Assembly: GCA_964627035.1 (NCBI GenBank)
Contig: CAZVKN010000005.1
Location: 1 to 64,000 of the forward strand
Direction of reading: 5' to 3'
DNA length: 64,000 nucleotides
From: CAZVKN01 sp964627035
GTDB lineage: Bacteria; Electryoneota; AABM5-125-24; Hatepunaeales; Hatepunaeaceae
The position numbers and the translations under genes were made by a program. The notes below the pieces were generated by a model. The model had not been told where the DNA came from and made no database searches. It saw only the letters and a list, made by a program, of their open reading frames with translations. Position 1 is the stretch's first letter. Every line of letters begins with the position of its first letter. Positions 54,001 to 61,927 of the stretch are shown one piece after another.

Positions 54001-54175
54001 ACACTCCACTATTTGTGGGCATCGGCGAATCGGGCTTGATGATCTTGTTTGTTTCCGTCCAGACCCACCGGCTTTGAGTCGCCAGATCGGGCTGAATATT
54101 CGGACGCGCAAAAGCTGATCCGATCATACCGGCAATCAGCACTATCAGGAATAGTAAGTAAACTCTTCGTAACAT
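51029..54175 (-). CDS. Large secreted protein with BNR-like head, OB-fold and sorting domain
   Basis: 1048 residues. GGGAGG lies four bases before ATG; the signal peptide is MLRRVYLLFLIVLIAGMIGSAFA. Residues ~90-560 look like a sialidase/BNR-type propeller (DPDGGIHVTWMKSY, VSISDDYGITWKEAVNITNT, VDVYDEALHLTYVKD); Asp-box motifs are degenerate, so enzyme activity is not supported. Residues ~600-720 are Ig-like. Next is a DUF5689/OB-fold-like segment (~740-830, YEVTVTGIVTTPPTFNDAFD, YVIQDARDLWSAVFIRN). The sorting domain is from ~965 (YPNPFNGTTTVSFDI, LYDVNGRIALDL, VLRLQTPDASASQKVVLVK). Its intrinsic terminator shows it is transcribed alone. Confidence 0.86.
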   Translation of the reverse strand: MLRRVYLLFLIVLIAGMIGSAFARPNIQPDLATQSRWVWTETNKIIKPDSPMPTNSGVFHELDRLNPRRDPVGETAEVGETYYDYQHNGTISKMIALDPDGGIHVTWMKSYDSGQARRRMAYNWYDPDAEEWLEPRDGGIVVDNSNRAGYGHVTILPEDGRAVVFCHSQPNPLQGDEYLSTMCVDFAPGIGAFESAYAPTWPNEVFLIWPKGAISQNNTAHMLATENSDEGVLFQRIGYWSGEATDRDFQEWEWTEPPINVDTASAITTIVSSSRTSDKIVMAWHHNRVGADVGPWEAVGGAYQRNNDIRYVIMEEGEEYDPDEHEVMSMTKIIPPDPDNFQEDVDFDPLDPENPDEGYGDIWRPYCDVDIQLDPWDDEPYGVFATCAMYERPFVNDEGDIIDGMTGEHDMLWFWNSQEDTLTLIANGYYFNRTNNGGNWHSRCGGWRMNADRGSIAFDPENEGMVYVTWVSFQQIMELSGEDDPPFDYDNFEFAADTSGDGYSNAEIMVSISDDYGITWKEAVNITNTHYEGENPRPGDSESEAWQSVAVDVYDEALHLTYVKDIDAGGIPQNEGSSTLNPVMYQNVPLEDLNFEDLDDLELPYEGFIFHNYPEARPVIYDVIRDPGVPVTDQSVTVTATVTSGDEDVELTQVDLIYITSENEHIDEDDVTTVQMEAGEGDTYSATIPAQSEGTRVAYKISATNDLENETLIPRNYYYMYTVRDEGDLSIYDVQFRPELWENASDASPYRGYEVTVTGIVTTPPTFNDAFDAYVIQDARDLWSAVFIRNIDDDLDVGAEVTVTGIVMERDPEEARKWQYATYIDVSEYEVISDGNDIFDPLPIETNDMQFSELGEELEGVLVYIANAQVDTLEDFGAEFRRGQLPIRDVSDVRGWLSGLGLTQEQKDLCGGGGFDSYNFETEFNDITGVITESYGHYAITPRSAGDLGGVGVEGDGSTSPHSFSLNTAYPNPFNGTTTVSFDIARLDVVHLALYDVNGRIALDLFEKELGAGSYQYPVDASSLSTGVYVLRLQTPDASASQKVVLVK

Positions 54176-54350
54176 TAAACCTCCCTTAACTGTTAGCCGG
54201 CAAACCCGGCGTTAAAACATTGTTGACGTGAAAACATCTAAACTGTCTTCGCTTCATTAAATAGTATTTGCAATTATGGTGTGACTGAATATAACTCTCA
54301 CAGTTGGAGTGCCGACATTCCTGAGTTCCTTGAAATATTCACTATTTTAT

Positions 54351-54414
54351 CATTCCTGCGGAAGCAGGAATCCAGTTCTCTTCTCTTCTCATTCCCGTGA
54401 AGGCGGGAATGACG
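54351..54414. repeat. Composite interspersed repeat, two palindromes
   Basis: CATTCCTGCGGAAGCAGGAA and CATTCCCGTGAAGGCGGGAA are units of the GTCATTCC family. They lie in the 420-bp gap between the secreted gene and pilD, which holds no gene that I can see. Confidence 0.85.
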
Positions 54415-54598
54415 GAATTATGAATATTTCAAAAGACCAATTCCTGTCGGCAAACACGGACAAGAATGTCCGCGCTCCCTTTGAGATATTATTTCAAAGT
54501 TAAAACCTTCTAATACTTTCGGGTGAAACTGTGCAGCGTTTTACGCCAAATGGATCATTATATCAAATTACAATAATTTATTGTTTTTGTCAAGTGTA

Positions 54599-55393
54599 TT
54601 ACGGTCGAATTATCCCGGCAAATCGAGCGTACCACAACCATAGCCACTCACCCCATAATAGTGCTACGAGAGCACCTGCCGCCATATAGGGACCGAACGG
54701 CACTTTGTAAAATTTCCCCTTCTTTCCGCTTATGATAAAAACGGTTCCTATCAATGCAGCGACAAATACCGATAGGATGAACATCTCAGCGGTTAAAAAC
54801 GGTCCAAGGAACATCCCCATCATCCCCGCCATCTTAATATCACCCATCCCTACTCCGTCACGCTTGAACAGCAGCTTACCGATTGACCAGTTCAGCAGCA
54901 GAAATCCGATCCCAAGTGCACCGCCGAGGAACATCGTCAGTAAGTCATCCCGCTTCAGCAGAAGCGTTAGCGCTACAGCCAATATCGCTCCGGTCAGAGT
55001 GATCGGATTAGGCAGCCTTTTTGTCTGAATGTCAATTACGCTCAATGCCAGCAGCAGTGCCGACAGGACACCATACAGAATAAGATCCCGGCTCCAGCCA
55101 AACTTCCACAGCATCAACATGAGCAAACCGCCCATGCAAGCTTCGACTGTGGGATAGACAACCGATATCGGTTTTTTACACTGTGCACACATCCCTCTCA
55201 GAAACAGATAACTCAGCAGCGGGATGTTCTGGTACGGCTTAATCGCCTGATTGCAATGAACACAGTGTGAAGCGGGAAAAACGATGGATTCACCGCGAGG
55301 GATCCGGTAAATCACAACATTCAGGAAGCTTCCCATTGAGATTCCAATCAGGAACAGCACCGCATATTCAATCAGAGCGAATGGAATAATCAT
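54599..55393 (-). CDS. pilD: Type IV prepilin peptidase (A24 aspartic protease)
   Basis: 264 residues with about eight TM helices. The cytoplasmic N-terminal zinc-binding part has CVHC (~43-46) and CAQC (~68-71). The catalytic aspartates lie in VIDIQTKRLPN and GMGDIKMAGMMG (the GxGD motif, ~181). It cleaves the leader of type IV prepilins or pseudopilins and N-methylates them at the inner membrane. It is last of the minus-strand pilus cluster, 68 bp downstream of pilC with a hairpin in between. No pilin gene is visible in the window. Confidence 0.95.
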   Translation of the reverse strand: MIIPFALIEYAVLFLIGISMGSFLNVVIYRIPRGESIVFPASHCVHCNQAIKPYQNIPLLSYLFLRGMCAQCKKPISVVYPTVEACMGGLLMLMLWKFGWSRDLILYGVLSALLLALSVIDIQTKRLPNPITLTGAILAVALTLLLKRDDLLTMFLGGALGIGFLLLNWSIGKLLFKRDGVGMGDIKMAGMMGMFLGPFLTAEMFILSVFVAALIGTVFIISGKKGKFYKVPFGPYMAAGALVALLWGEWLWLWYARFAGIIRP

Positions 55394-55407
55394 AATGGTC
55401 TAAGAGC

Positions 55408-55436
55408 AAAGAGGCACGGTATTCCCGTGCCTCTTT
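55408..55436 (-). terminator. Hairpin between pilC and pilD
   Basis: Perfect 12-bp stem AAAGAGGCACGG / CCGTGCCTCTTT with a 5-base loop, 25 bp after the pilC stop and 15 bp before the pilD start. The minus-strand U-tract is poor (CTCTTTGCTCTT), so it may be an attenuator lowering pilD expression. Confidence 0.65.
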
Positions 55437-55461
55437 GTGGATAGAATCAAGTTCTTTCTTT

Positions 55462-56715
55462 CTACAAACCTTGATGGATTGCCATACCAAGCTTGAAGAT
55501 CGGCAGGTAAATCGTCACGATGATGGACACCACCACCGCACCGATAGCGACAATCATCATCGGCTCAATCAGCGATGTGAGCCGTTCAACCACCGCATCC
55601 ACCTGCTTGGCATAGAAGTATGCCGCTTTATCAAGCAGTTTGTCCATCTCACCGGTCTCCTCACCGGTTGCGATCAACTGGATCAGAGTTGCAGGAAACA
55701 CATCCACCTTTTTCAAAGCGACTGATATTGCGAACCCGTCCTTAATCAGTGTCTTGCTCGTCTCGAGCCCGTGCACTATCACTCGGTTGCCCACCACGCG
55801 CTGAACGTGAGCTAACGATTCCAGAACCGGAACACCTGATCCGAGCAGGATTCCGAATGTCTTGGCGAATTTGTTCATCAGCGAATAGTTCACCAGCAGT
55901 CCGAATACAGGAAAATGGAGTTTGATCGTGTCAAAGATCGTCCCTCCCTTCTCAGTCATTGACCAAAACCAACCTGCGAAGACAACAGCTATCGTCCCCA
56001 GCAAGAACGGGAAGAAGTTCTGACTGAGTAGTTGCGACAGCCCGACCAATGCTCTCGTCGGTCCGGGCAATCTTGCGCCGAACTTCGCATAAATTTCTGC
56101 GAATTGAGGCACGACAAAGAGCAGCAGCATCGCTACGATGACGATCATGAAAATCAGCACAAAGGTCGGGTATGACAACGCTGAAACCACTTTTCGCCTT
56201 GTGTCCGCCATTGTCTCGAGATAATCCGAAAGCTCTTCAAGAATCACATGGAGCGAACCTGAAACCTCACCGGCGTGCACCAATGCTGTGTACAGTCCAT
56301 CGAATGTCCCGGGATTCTGAGCCAGAGCCTCTGAGAGTGACATCCCTTTTTTCAGGTCATTCGTAACTTTCGCTAAGATCTTGCGGAATCGCGGGTTCTT
56401 CTCTTCCACCATCAGGTTTGTCACCGCTTTTTCGATTGTTAAACCGGCGGAGAACATTGTGGACAGCTGACGGGTGAAGAACACCAATGTATTGAGTGGA
56501 ATAAAATTCTTCCACTTGTCAATACTGGTTTGGATCTGTTCATAAACCGGTGGGAGCGCAGCGTCACTGACTTTCTGACGTATTTCCCGTAACGAAACTA
56601 CCTTGAACCCTTTCTTTGACAGCGTTTGCATCGCTGCATCGAGGTTTGAGGCTCTTATCCGGTCTTCCCGTCGAGAGCCTTTAGAATCCGTTACTACATA
56701 CTGGAATTGAGGCAT
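55462..56715 (-). CDS. pilC: Type IV pilus/type II secretion platform protein
   Basis: 417 residues. GAGGAAG lies before ATG. The PilC/GspF layout includes an N-terminal cytoplasmic region (MPQFQYVVTDSKGSRRE) and two T2SSF domains (VFFTRQLSTMFSAGLTIEKA at ~85 and FAKTFGILLGSGVPVLESL at ~285). Three TM helices are present (VLIFMIVIVAMLLLFVVP, FLLGTIAVVFAGWFW and the C-terminal MMIVAIGAVVVSIIVTIYLP). It is the inner-membrane platform that couples the PilB ATPase to pilin assembly. The start is 21 bp from the pilB stop, clearly one operon. Confidence 0.95.
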   Translation of the reverse strand: MPQFQYVVTDSKGSRREDRIRASNLDAAMQTLSKKGFKVVSLREIRQKVSDAALPPVYEQIQTSIDKWKNFIPLNTLVFFTRQLSTMFSAGLTIEKAVTNLMVEEKNPRFRKILAKVTNDLKKGMSLSEALAQNPGTFDGLYTALVHAGEVSGSLHVILEELSDYLETMADTRRKVVSALSYPTFVLIFMIVIVAMLLLFVVPQFAEIYAKFGARLPGPTRALVGLSQLLSQNFFPFLLGTIAVVFAGWFWSMTEKGGTIFDTIKLHFPVFGLLVNYSLMNKFAKTFGILLGSGVPVLESLAHVQRVVGNRVIVHGLETSKTLIKDGFAISVALKKVDVFPATLIQLIATGEETGEMDKLLDKAAYFYAKQVDAVVERLTSLIEPMMIVAIGAVVVSIIVTIYLPIFKLGMAIHQGL

Positions 56716-56736
56716 GAACTTCCTCGTTTAGTGGCT

Positions 56737-58479
56737 TTAATCCTCGTATTCCTGAACCGTTACTCTGAGCACTTCGCGAACGGTCGTAATACCTGCTGCG
56801 ATTTTACGCAATGCTGCTTCACGCAAGGTAATCATACCTCGCTCCAACGCTTCCTCACGAATCTCTTCCTGATTGGCGTTGTCAAAAACCAGCTTACGTA
56901 TCGAGCCTTTCATTTCTAATAATTCAAAGATACCGCTTCGACCATAGTATCCGGTGTTGCGGCAGTGGACACACCCCTTACCATGCTTATATACAAGACC
57001 TTTGTATCGCTCTTTCTCGTCATTCGTCAAATTAAGAGCGTTCATCTCGTAGATATCCGGTTCGTACTCGGCGATGCAGCGCGGGCATATTTTACGTACA
57101 AGACGCTGTGCCATCACCAGCAGAACCGAGCTGCCGACCAGAAACGGCGGCACACCGATGTCAATCAGACGTGTGATGGTTGATGCGGCATCGTTCGCAT
57201 GCAGGGTTGTGAACACGATGTGACCTGTCAGTGCGAATTTGATCGCAATATCAGCCGTCTCACCGTCACGAATCTCACCGATCAGCAGTTTATCCGGGTC
57301 CTGACGAAGGATTGACCTCAGCGCAGCGGAGAAGGTCAGACCGATTTTCGGTTTGACCTGAACCTGATTGACGCCGTCTGAGTGATACTCAACCGGATCT
57401 TCAACTGTGGTGATATTGTCTTCAACCGATTTGATGTCATTCAACGAAGCAAATAGCGTTGTTGATTTGCCGGAACCGGTAGGACCGGAAACGATAAGCA
57501 TCCCATAAGGTTGAACGATAACCCGCTTGAAGACCTTGAGCATGTCGGTCTCAAATCCAAGCTGCGTTAACGAACGACTGAAGGATGTCTTATCGAGAAG
57601 ACGCAGTACGATCTTTTCACCGTTCACGGTTGGCAGGATAGAAACACGCACGTCAACCTCACGGTCGGAGGTCTTAATTCCAAACCGACCGTCCTGCGGC
57701 AGACGTTTCTCTGCGATGTTCAGCTTTGAGATGATTTTGATACGGGAGATAATACCTGGATGCGATGAGTGTGGGGGTGTCATCACCTCCTGCAGCACAC
57801 CGTCAATTCGATACCGAACCGAAACGCTTTCATCCATGTATTCAATGTGAATATCTGTCGCCCGCTCTTTCATAGCGTCTGCAATGATTATATTGACCAA
57901 CTTGACGACCGGAGCATCATCCAGTGCATCAGCTTTGGTCATATCCACCATACCTTCTTCCTCGTCCTCAGACTCGGTGAAGATTTGCAGATCACCAATT
58001 ACATCTTCAGCTTCCTGAGCTTTCCTGATGCGAACATATAGCTGCTCGATACCGTGAAGGATTCCGGTCGGGGTTGCCAGACCGGGAATGATCTCTTGAG
58101 AAGAAAGACGTCTCAGGTTATCTATTGCGATGATGTCCTCCGGATCTTCCATCGCAATCATAACCTTGCCGTTCTCTTCCTTAACGGCTATGAGGGTGTT
58201 TTCTTTGGCGAAGGCTTCAGGTACAATTCTGACAACTTCTTCTTTAGATTCCAGAATATCGTCGTTAGAGACAAAAGGAACGCTCATCTGATGGGCTAAA
58301 GCATCGTATATCTGCTCTTCGATGGCATAGCCTAATCTCATCAGAACCGTTCCAATCGGCTCTTTGGAGAATTTTTGTTCTCCAAGACTCTTTTTCAGTT
58401 GATCTTCACTTACAATCCCGTTGGAAAGTAGGATTTCACCCAGTTTCGAAAACGGGGACAAATGCTTGGTCGCTTCCAT
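56737..58479 (-). CDS. pilB: Type IV pilus assembly / type II secretion ATPase
   Basis: 580 residues. The N-terminal GspE-N/MshEN domain (LGEILLSNGIVSEDQLKKSL) is followed by the ATPase core with VSGPTGSGKSTTLFA (Walker A, ~330), EDPVEYHSDGVNQVQV (Asp box), LRSILRQDPDKLLIGEIRD (Walker B) and TTLHANDA (His box). The tetracysteine zinc knuckle is KICPRC and GCVHCRNTGYYGR (~466 and ~500). It powers pilus or pseudopilus extension. pilC follows at 21 bp. No pilT retraction ATPase is visible here, so a secretion-type system is possible. Confidence 0.95.
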   Translation of the reverse strand: MEATKHLSPFSKLGEILLSNGIVSEDQLKKSLGEQKFSKEPIGTVLMRLGYAIEEQIYDALAHQMSVPFVSNDDILESKEEVVRIVPEAFAKENTLIAVKEENGKVMIAMEDPEDIIAIDNLRRLSSQEIIPGLATPTGILHGIEQLYVRIRKAQEAEDVIGDLQIFTESEDEEEGMVDMTKADALDDAPVVKLVNIIIADAMKERATDIHIEYMDESVSVRYRIDGVLQEVMTPPHSSHPGIISRIKIISKLNIAEKRLPQDGRFGIKTSDREVDVRVSILPTVNGEKIVLRLLDKTSFSRSLTQLGFETDMLKVFKRVIVQPYGMLIVSGPTGSGKSTTLFASLNDIKSVEDNITTVEDPVEYHSDGVNQVQVKPKIGLTFSAALRSILRQDPDKLLIGEIRDGETADIAIKFALTGHIVFTTLHANDAASTITRLIDIGVPPFLVGSSVLLVMAQRLVRKICPRCIAEYEPDIYEMNALNLTNDEKERYKGLVYKHGKGCVHCRNTGYYGRSGIFELLEMKGSIRKLVFDNANQEEIREEALERGMITLREAALRKIAAGITTVREVLRVTVQEYED

Positions 58480-58613
58480 TTACTCTCAGTTGGTTATCGG
58501 TCTGTCGGCATTCTGTCAATTATGAAGAAATTGCACATGAACTCCAGCGTTTGAAGCGGAGCCCTAATTTATCGCTAACAGTTTGCTACCGAAATATCGT
58601 TTAATAGATGATC

Positions 58614-58636
58614 GGGGGCGGCACTGTGCCGCCCCC
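58614..58636. terminator. GC-rich hairpin after the Ig-repeat lipoprotein gene
   Basis: GGGGGCGGCA / TGCCGCCCCC with a 3-base loop, 12 bp after the stop on the minus strand and 134 bp before pilB. It has no U-tract in the gene direction, so its role as a terminator is uncertain; it may be a processing or stability hairpin. Confidence 0.5.
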
Positions 58637-58648
58637 ATTTTCACAGAC

Positions 58649-61600
58649 TTAGTGTCTGGTACAGAACAAGAATCCCGGGTCTGCGGTCACGTCGTCGTAA
58701 CCTTCAACATTGGATTCAATCTGAACGGTCACTTCCAATGTGAACGGATCAAGGAAGAAGTCATCCATGATTCCACGCAGCCACACGACTGCATGACCTC
58801 GAGCATCATCGTCAGCTTGTCGGTCGTTCGGGTTTCTACCGTCGTTGAGCGGACCGGTAAGTCTCCTCACCGGACGAGGCTCGTAGATCTCAAAATCAAC
58901 GTTGTCGCCGGCACGGGTATCGAACCAGAACTTACCACGATTCGATGTGAACAGCACCGGAGCATTGTTGATCAGGATTTGGTGTCCGTCGGTCAGAATT
59001 GACCAGACACGAATATCCATTACATCATCCGGTTCATCACGGTCGAACATATGGTTTGTCGGGTCGAGGTGCAGCTGGAGCGTACCTTCCTGCAGCGGCA
59101 GTATATGGTCAAGGCTGCCTCCAACACTGTCAACCAGCTCCGTCCGGCAGTATGCACGGATGGTAACCGGATCGAACGTGTTGTTGCTGTTGTAGGTCAA
59201 CATTGCATACGCCAAGCCGGGGATCGGATCAGCGCCGCCTATGGAGTTACCGGTGAATCCGGGATTAATGGTCGCAATCTCTTCCTCAAGGATGTTGAAC
59301 ACGACCGGAATGTTGTCAGCAACAGGATTTCGATACACATCATAAACTCGCGCAGATACGATAATCTGCCACGTACCGCCACCTGCATCTTCACCGAGAT
59401 CGTTGACATCAATGTCAATAGCTTCAGGCGGACCTGAAACAACCATCACAGTTGACAGTGTTGCCTGCACACCGGTTGGCTGCCCTTGCTCGTCCAAAGT
59501 CAATGCTCTGATCAATTGCGGTCCAACCTTAACACCGGAATTGAGCGTTGCAACAGCAATTCCGTTTGAAGTCAACGACGTATCCACATCAAACGGGTCG
59601 TTGTCATTGATATTACAAGCATCAGGTGGATCATCATCTGTGAGCAACATGAACACAACCCTCGTCGGAACTTCGACAAGGTTGCCGTTCGGATCCCTCA
59701 CAGTCGCTCGAAGCGTTGAAGTTGAGATACCACCTGTTCCGGCTACCTGAATTTGCAGTGGATCTGCGGAAAGCTCAATTGAACTACCTCCACCCGCTAT
59801 GAATGAAACCGCTGTCTGAGCGGGATCAATTCCCTGCACCGTAGCGGTCACAATAGCAACACCTGCTTCAACACCGGGACGAAGGAAACCGACCGCACGA
59901 CCGGAATCTGTCGGGGTTGACGGCGGGTCAACCGTGCCCAATGTTGTTGAGAACTGCACAAGCACAGTTCCGTCTCTGACGGGGTTACCGAATGAGTCAA
60001 CTACGGCTGCCAGAATCATTGACTGTTCACCCGCTTCACCGATGCGCAACACTGACGGATTGGATTGAACAAATATATTTGCAGGAGCGCCTGGAATCTG
60101 GTCTATGACAACTTCATTACTGAAAACGAATACATCCCCTTCTTCCGTCTCGTTCTGAACGCTAGCGCGAATTATTGCGGTTCCGACCTGCGGAGCCACA
60201 ATATATGATGTCTCAGATAAGCCACCCGCTCCAACCGGAACCTGACTGTTGGTGAAAGTACCCATTACACCATCAATTTCAAAGAAAACCATCGTACCTT
60301 CGGGCGCAACCTGGGTTCTTCTGTCATCGAGGAAGCATGTTGCTCTGATCCAGGTTGTGTCGCCACTGCCTGCATTCATGGTTGCTTTACCGGCGGCGAG
60401 AACGATATTATCCACCAACTCCGGCGGTTTAATATCAATTCCAACAGATTGTTCCAAGCCAAGCTGCTCGTAAATTGCCGTAACAGTACACGAATCACGT
60501 TCACCTACAGCGTTGAACGAAGGAATACCGATGTCGGTAAACAGCGCCAAGGCGATGCCAAGGGAGTCTGTAGTTATCGGTGACGAAATCGTACCGTTGT
60601 TGTTGGACGTAAAGACAATCTCTTTACCGGCTAAGGCTTGATTGTTTTGATCCTTCAGCACTGCACGGACTGTCGCCTGCGTGACGCCGTTGTCAGCGTA
60701 GATAAAGTCTTCGCTGGCATTCAGAAGCAATGCTCCGGTTCCCACATCAATCTGCATCTCGACGCTTAAAAACATCTCAGCAGTGATTTCACTGCCACCT
60801 TCGAGACCACTCGGCAGCACGGTTGCTTTCAGGATCAGGTTACCGGAACCGCCTCGCGAGTCGAAATTGATGAAAACGACACCGTCCGCATCGGTTGTAT
60901 CACGAGGAGTCAGAGAGCCGTATAGTGTGTCACCCTCTTCCGGATTCCTCGGTATCAGCTCAAACTTGACAGTAGTTCCGGGAACACCGACACCACCTTC
61001 ATCAGTAACAACCACTTCAATGGTCGCCTGTGCACGTTGATTGGCTTGGACAAACATGGTTGTGTCATGCGGCGAGATTTGAATGTTCGCCGGGCTGGAG
61101 ACAGGTCTGATATCAATCGGAACGGATGAAACCAAATCACCGACTTCAGCGACCACATTGACGGTACCGAAATCAGGCTGATCACCGGAAATAATGGTGT
61201 AAGTCCGATAGACCTGACCGCTCGAATTGGTCGTACCTACATCAGAGTCCAATGCTCCCAGGTTGGGCGGTTCAAGATGGAACCTGATCTCCATTCCTTC
61301 AACCGGAGCCTGATCAATGTCAACCAGAGTTGCTGCGATGTTGACAGTACGTTCCTCCTGCGGTCGCATGGTGATGATTTGACGTGACGAAGCGAGGTAC
61401 AGTGTGTCCAGCACATCATCCACGATATCGAGGTTGATGTTGGCTGTTCGCGTAATCTGTCCGGAACGAGCCTGAATTGTCACTCTGCCCGCTTGACCAA
61501 GAACCACCGAATAGGCAGCCTTAATCTCACCGTTGTCATCGGTCACCGAATCAGCTCTGGAAATGCTTCCTTTCCATGCCAGAGGATTCACGATACCGAA

Positions 61601-61843
61601 TCCGACCTCTTTGTTTGGCAGTGTAGCACCTTCTGAATTTAGTGCAATCGCTGTCACCTCAACATTTCTTTCTTCTCCTACGAATCCTCGTATGAGATCA
61701 TATTGCAGACGGAGTTCAATCAAATGAACATCGTCTCCTGGTGGGATCGGTCCCGGTGCCGGGTTGTTCTCGTCACAACCGGTGACGAATCCGACAGCAA
61801 GCATAATCGCGACGATCCCGATTACAGTAAAAAGCTTACTCAT
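58649..61843 (-). CDS. Large lipoprotein with Big_1/invasin-type Ig repeats
   Basis: 1064 residues. GGAGG lies upstream of ATG. The lipobox VTGC puts the lipidated Cys at 23. At least eight Ig-like repeats of roughly 100-110 residues follow. Each has the Big_1 pattern of a conserved Asp-Gly turn plus A-(T/R)-V (GEIKAAYSVVLGQAGRVTIQA, TVRAVLKDQNNQALAGKEIV, GIALALFTDIG, GSGNLILKATVLPSG). It is probably a surface or periplasm-facing adhesin or scaffold. It sits inside the pilus/secretion cluster between the SLBB protein and pilB in the same direction, which suggests a structural role with that machine. No enzymatic motif or sorting domain is present. Confidence 0.85.
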   Translation of the reverse strand: MSKLFTVIGIVAIMLAVGFVTGCDENNPAPGPIPPGDDVHLIELRLQYDLIRGFVGEERNVEVTAIALNSEGATLPNKEVGFGIVNPLAWKGSISRADSVTDDNGEIKAAYSVVLGQAGRVTIQARSGQITRTANINLDIVDDVLDTLYLASSRQIITMRPQEERTVNIAATLVDIDQAPVEGMEIRFHLEPPNLGALDSDVGTTNSSGQVYRTYTIISGDQPDFGTVNVVAEVGDLVSSVPIDIRPVSSPANIQISPHDTTMFVQANQRAQATIEVVVTDEGGVGVPGTTVKFELIPRNPEEGDTLYGSLTPRDTTDADGVVFINFDSRGGSGNLILKATVLPSGLEGGSEITAEMFLSVEMQIDVGTGALLLNASEDFIYADNGVTQATVRAVLKDQNNQALAGKEIVFTSNNNGTISSPITTDSLGIALALFTDIGIPSFNAVGERDSCTVTAIYEQLGLEQSVGIDIKPPELVDNIVLAAGKATMNAGSGDTTWIRATCFLDDRRTQVAPEGTMVFFEIDGVMGTFTNSQVPVGAGGLSETSYIVAPQVGTAIIRASVQNETEEGDVFVFSNEVVIDQIPGAPANIFVQSNPSVLRIGEAGEQSMILAAVVDSFGNPVRDGTVLVQFSTTLGTVDPPSTPTDSGRAVGFLRPGVEAGVAIVTATVQGIDPAQTAVSFIAGGGSSIELSADPLQIQVAGTGGISTSTLRATVRDPNGNLVEVPTRVVFMLLTDDDPPDACNINDNDPFDVDTSLTSNGIAVATLNSGVKVGPQLIRALTLDEQGQPTGVQATLSTVMVVSGPPEAIDIDVNDLGEDAGGGTWQIIVSARVYDVYRNPVADNIPVVFNILEEEIATINPGFTGNSIGGADPIPGLAYAMLTYNSNNTFDPVTIRAYCRTELVDSVGGSLDHILPLQEGTLQLHLDPTNHMFDRDEPDDVMDIRVWSILTDGHQILINNAPVLFTSNRGKFWFDTRAGDNVDFEIYEPRPVRRLTGPLNDGRNPNDRQADDDARGHAVVWLRGIMDDFFLDPFTLEVTVQIESNVEGYDDVTADPGFLFCTRH

Positions 61844-61927
61844 TTCTTCAAAACCTCCAAATAGTACATCATTAATTGGGACAAAATCACCTCTTTATCC
61901 AAGATTGGATACTCACAAGGTGCATAG

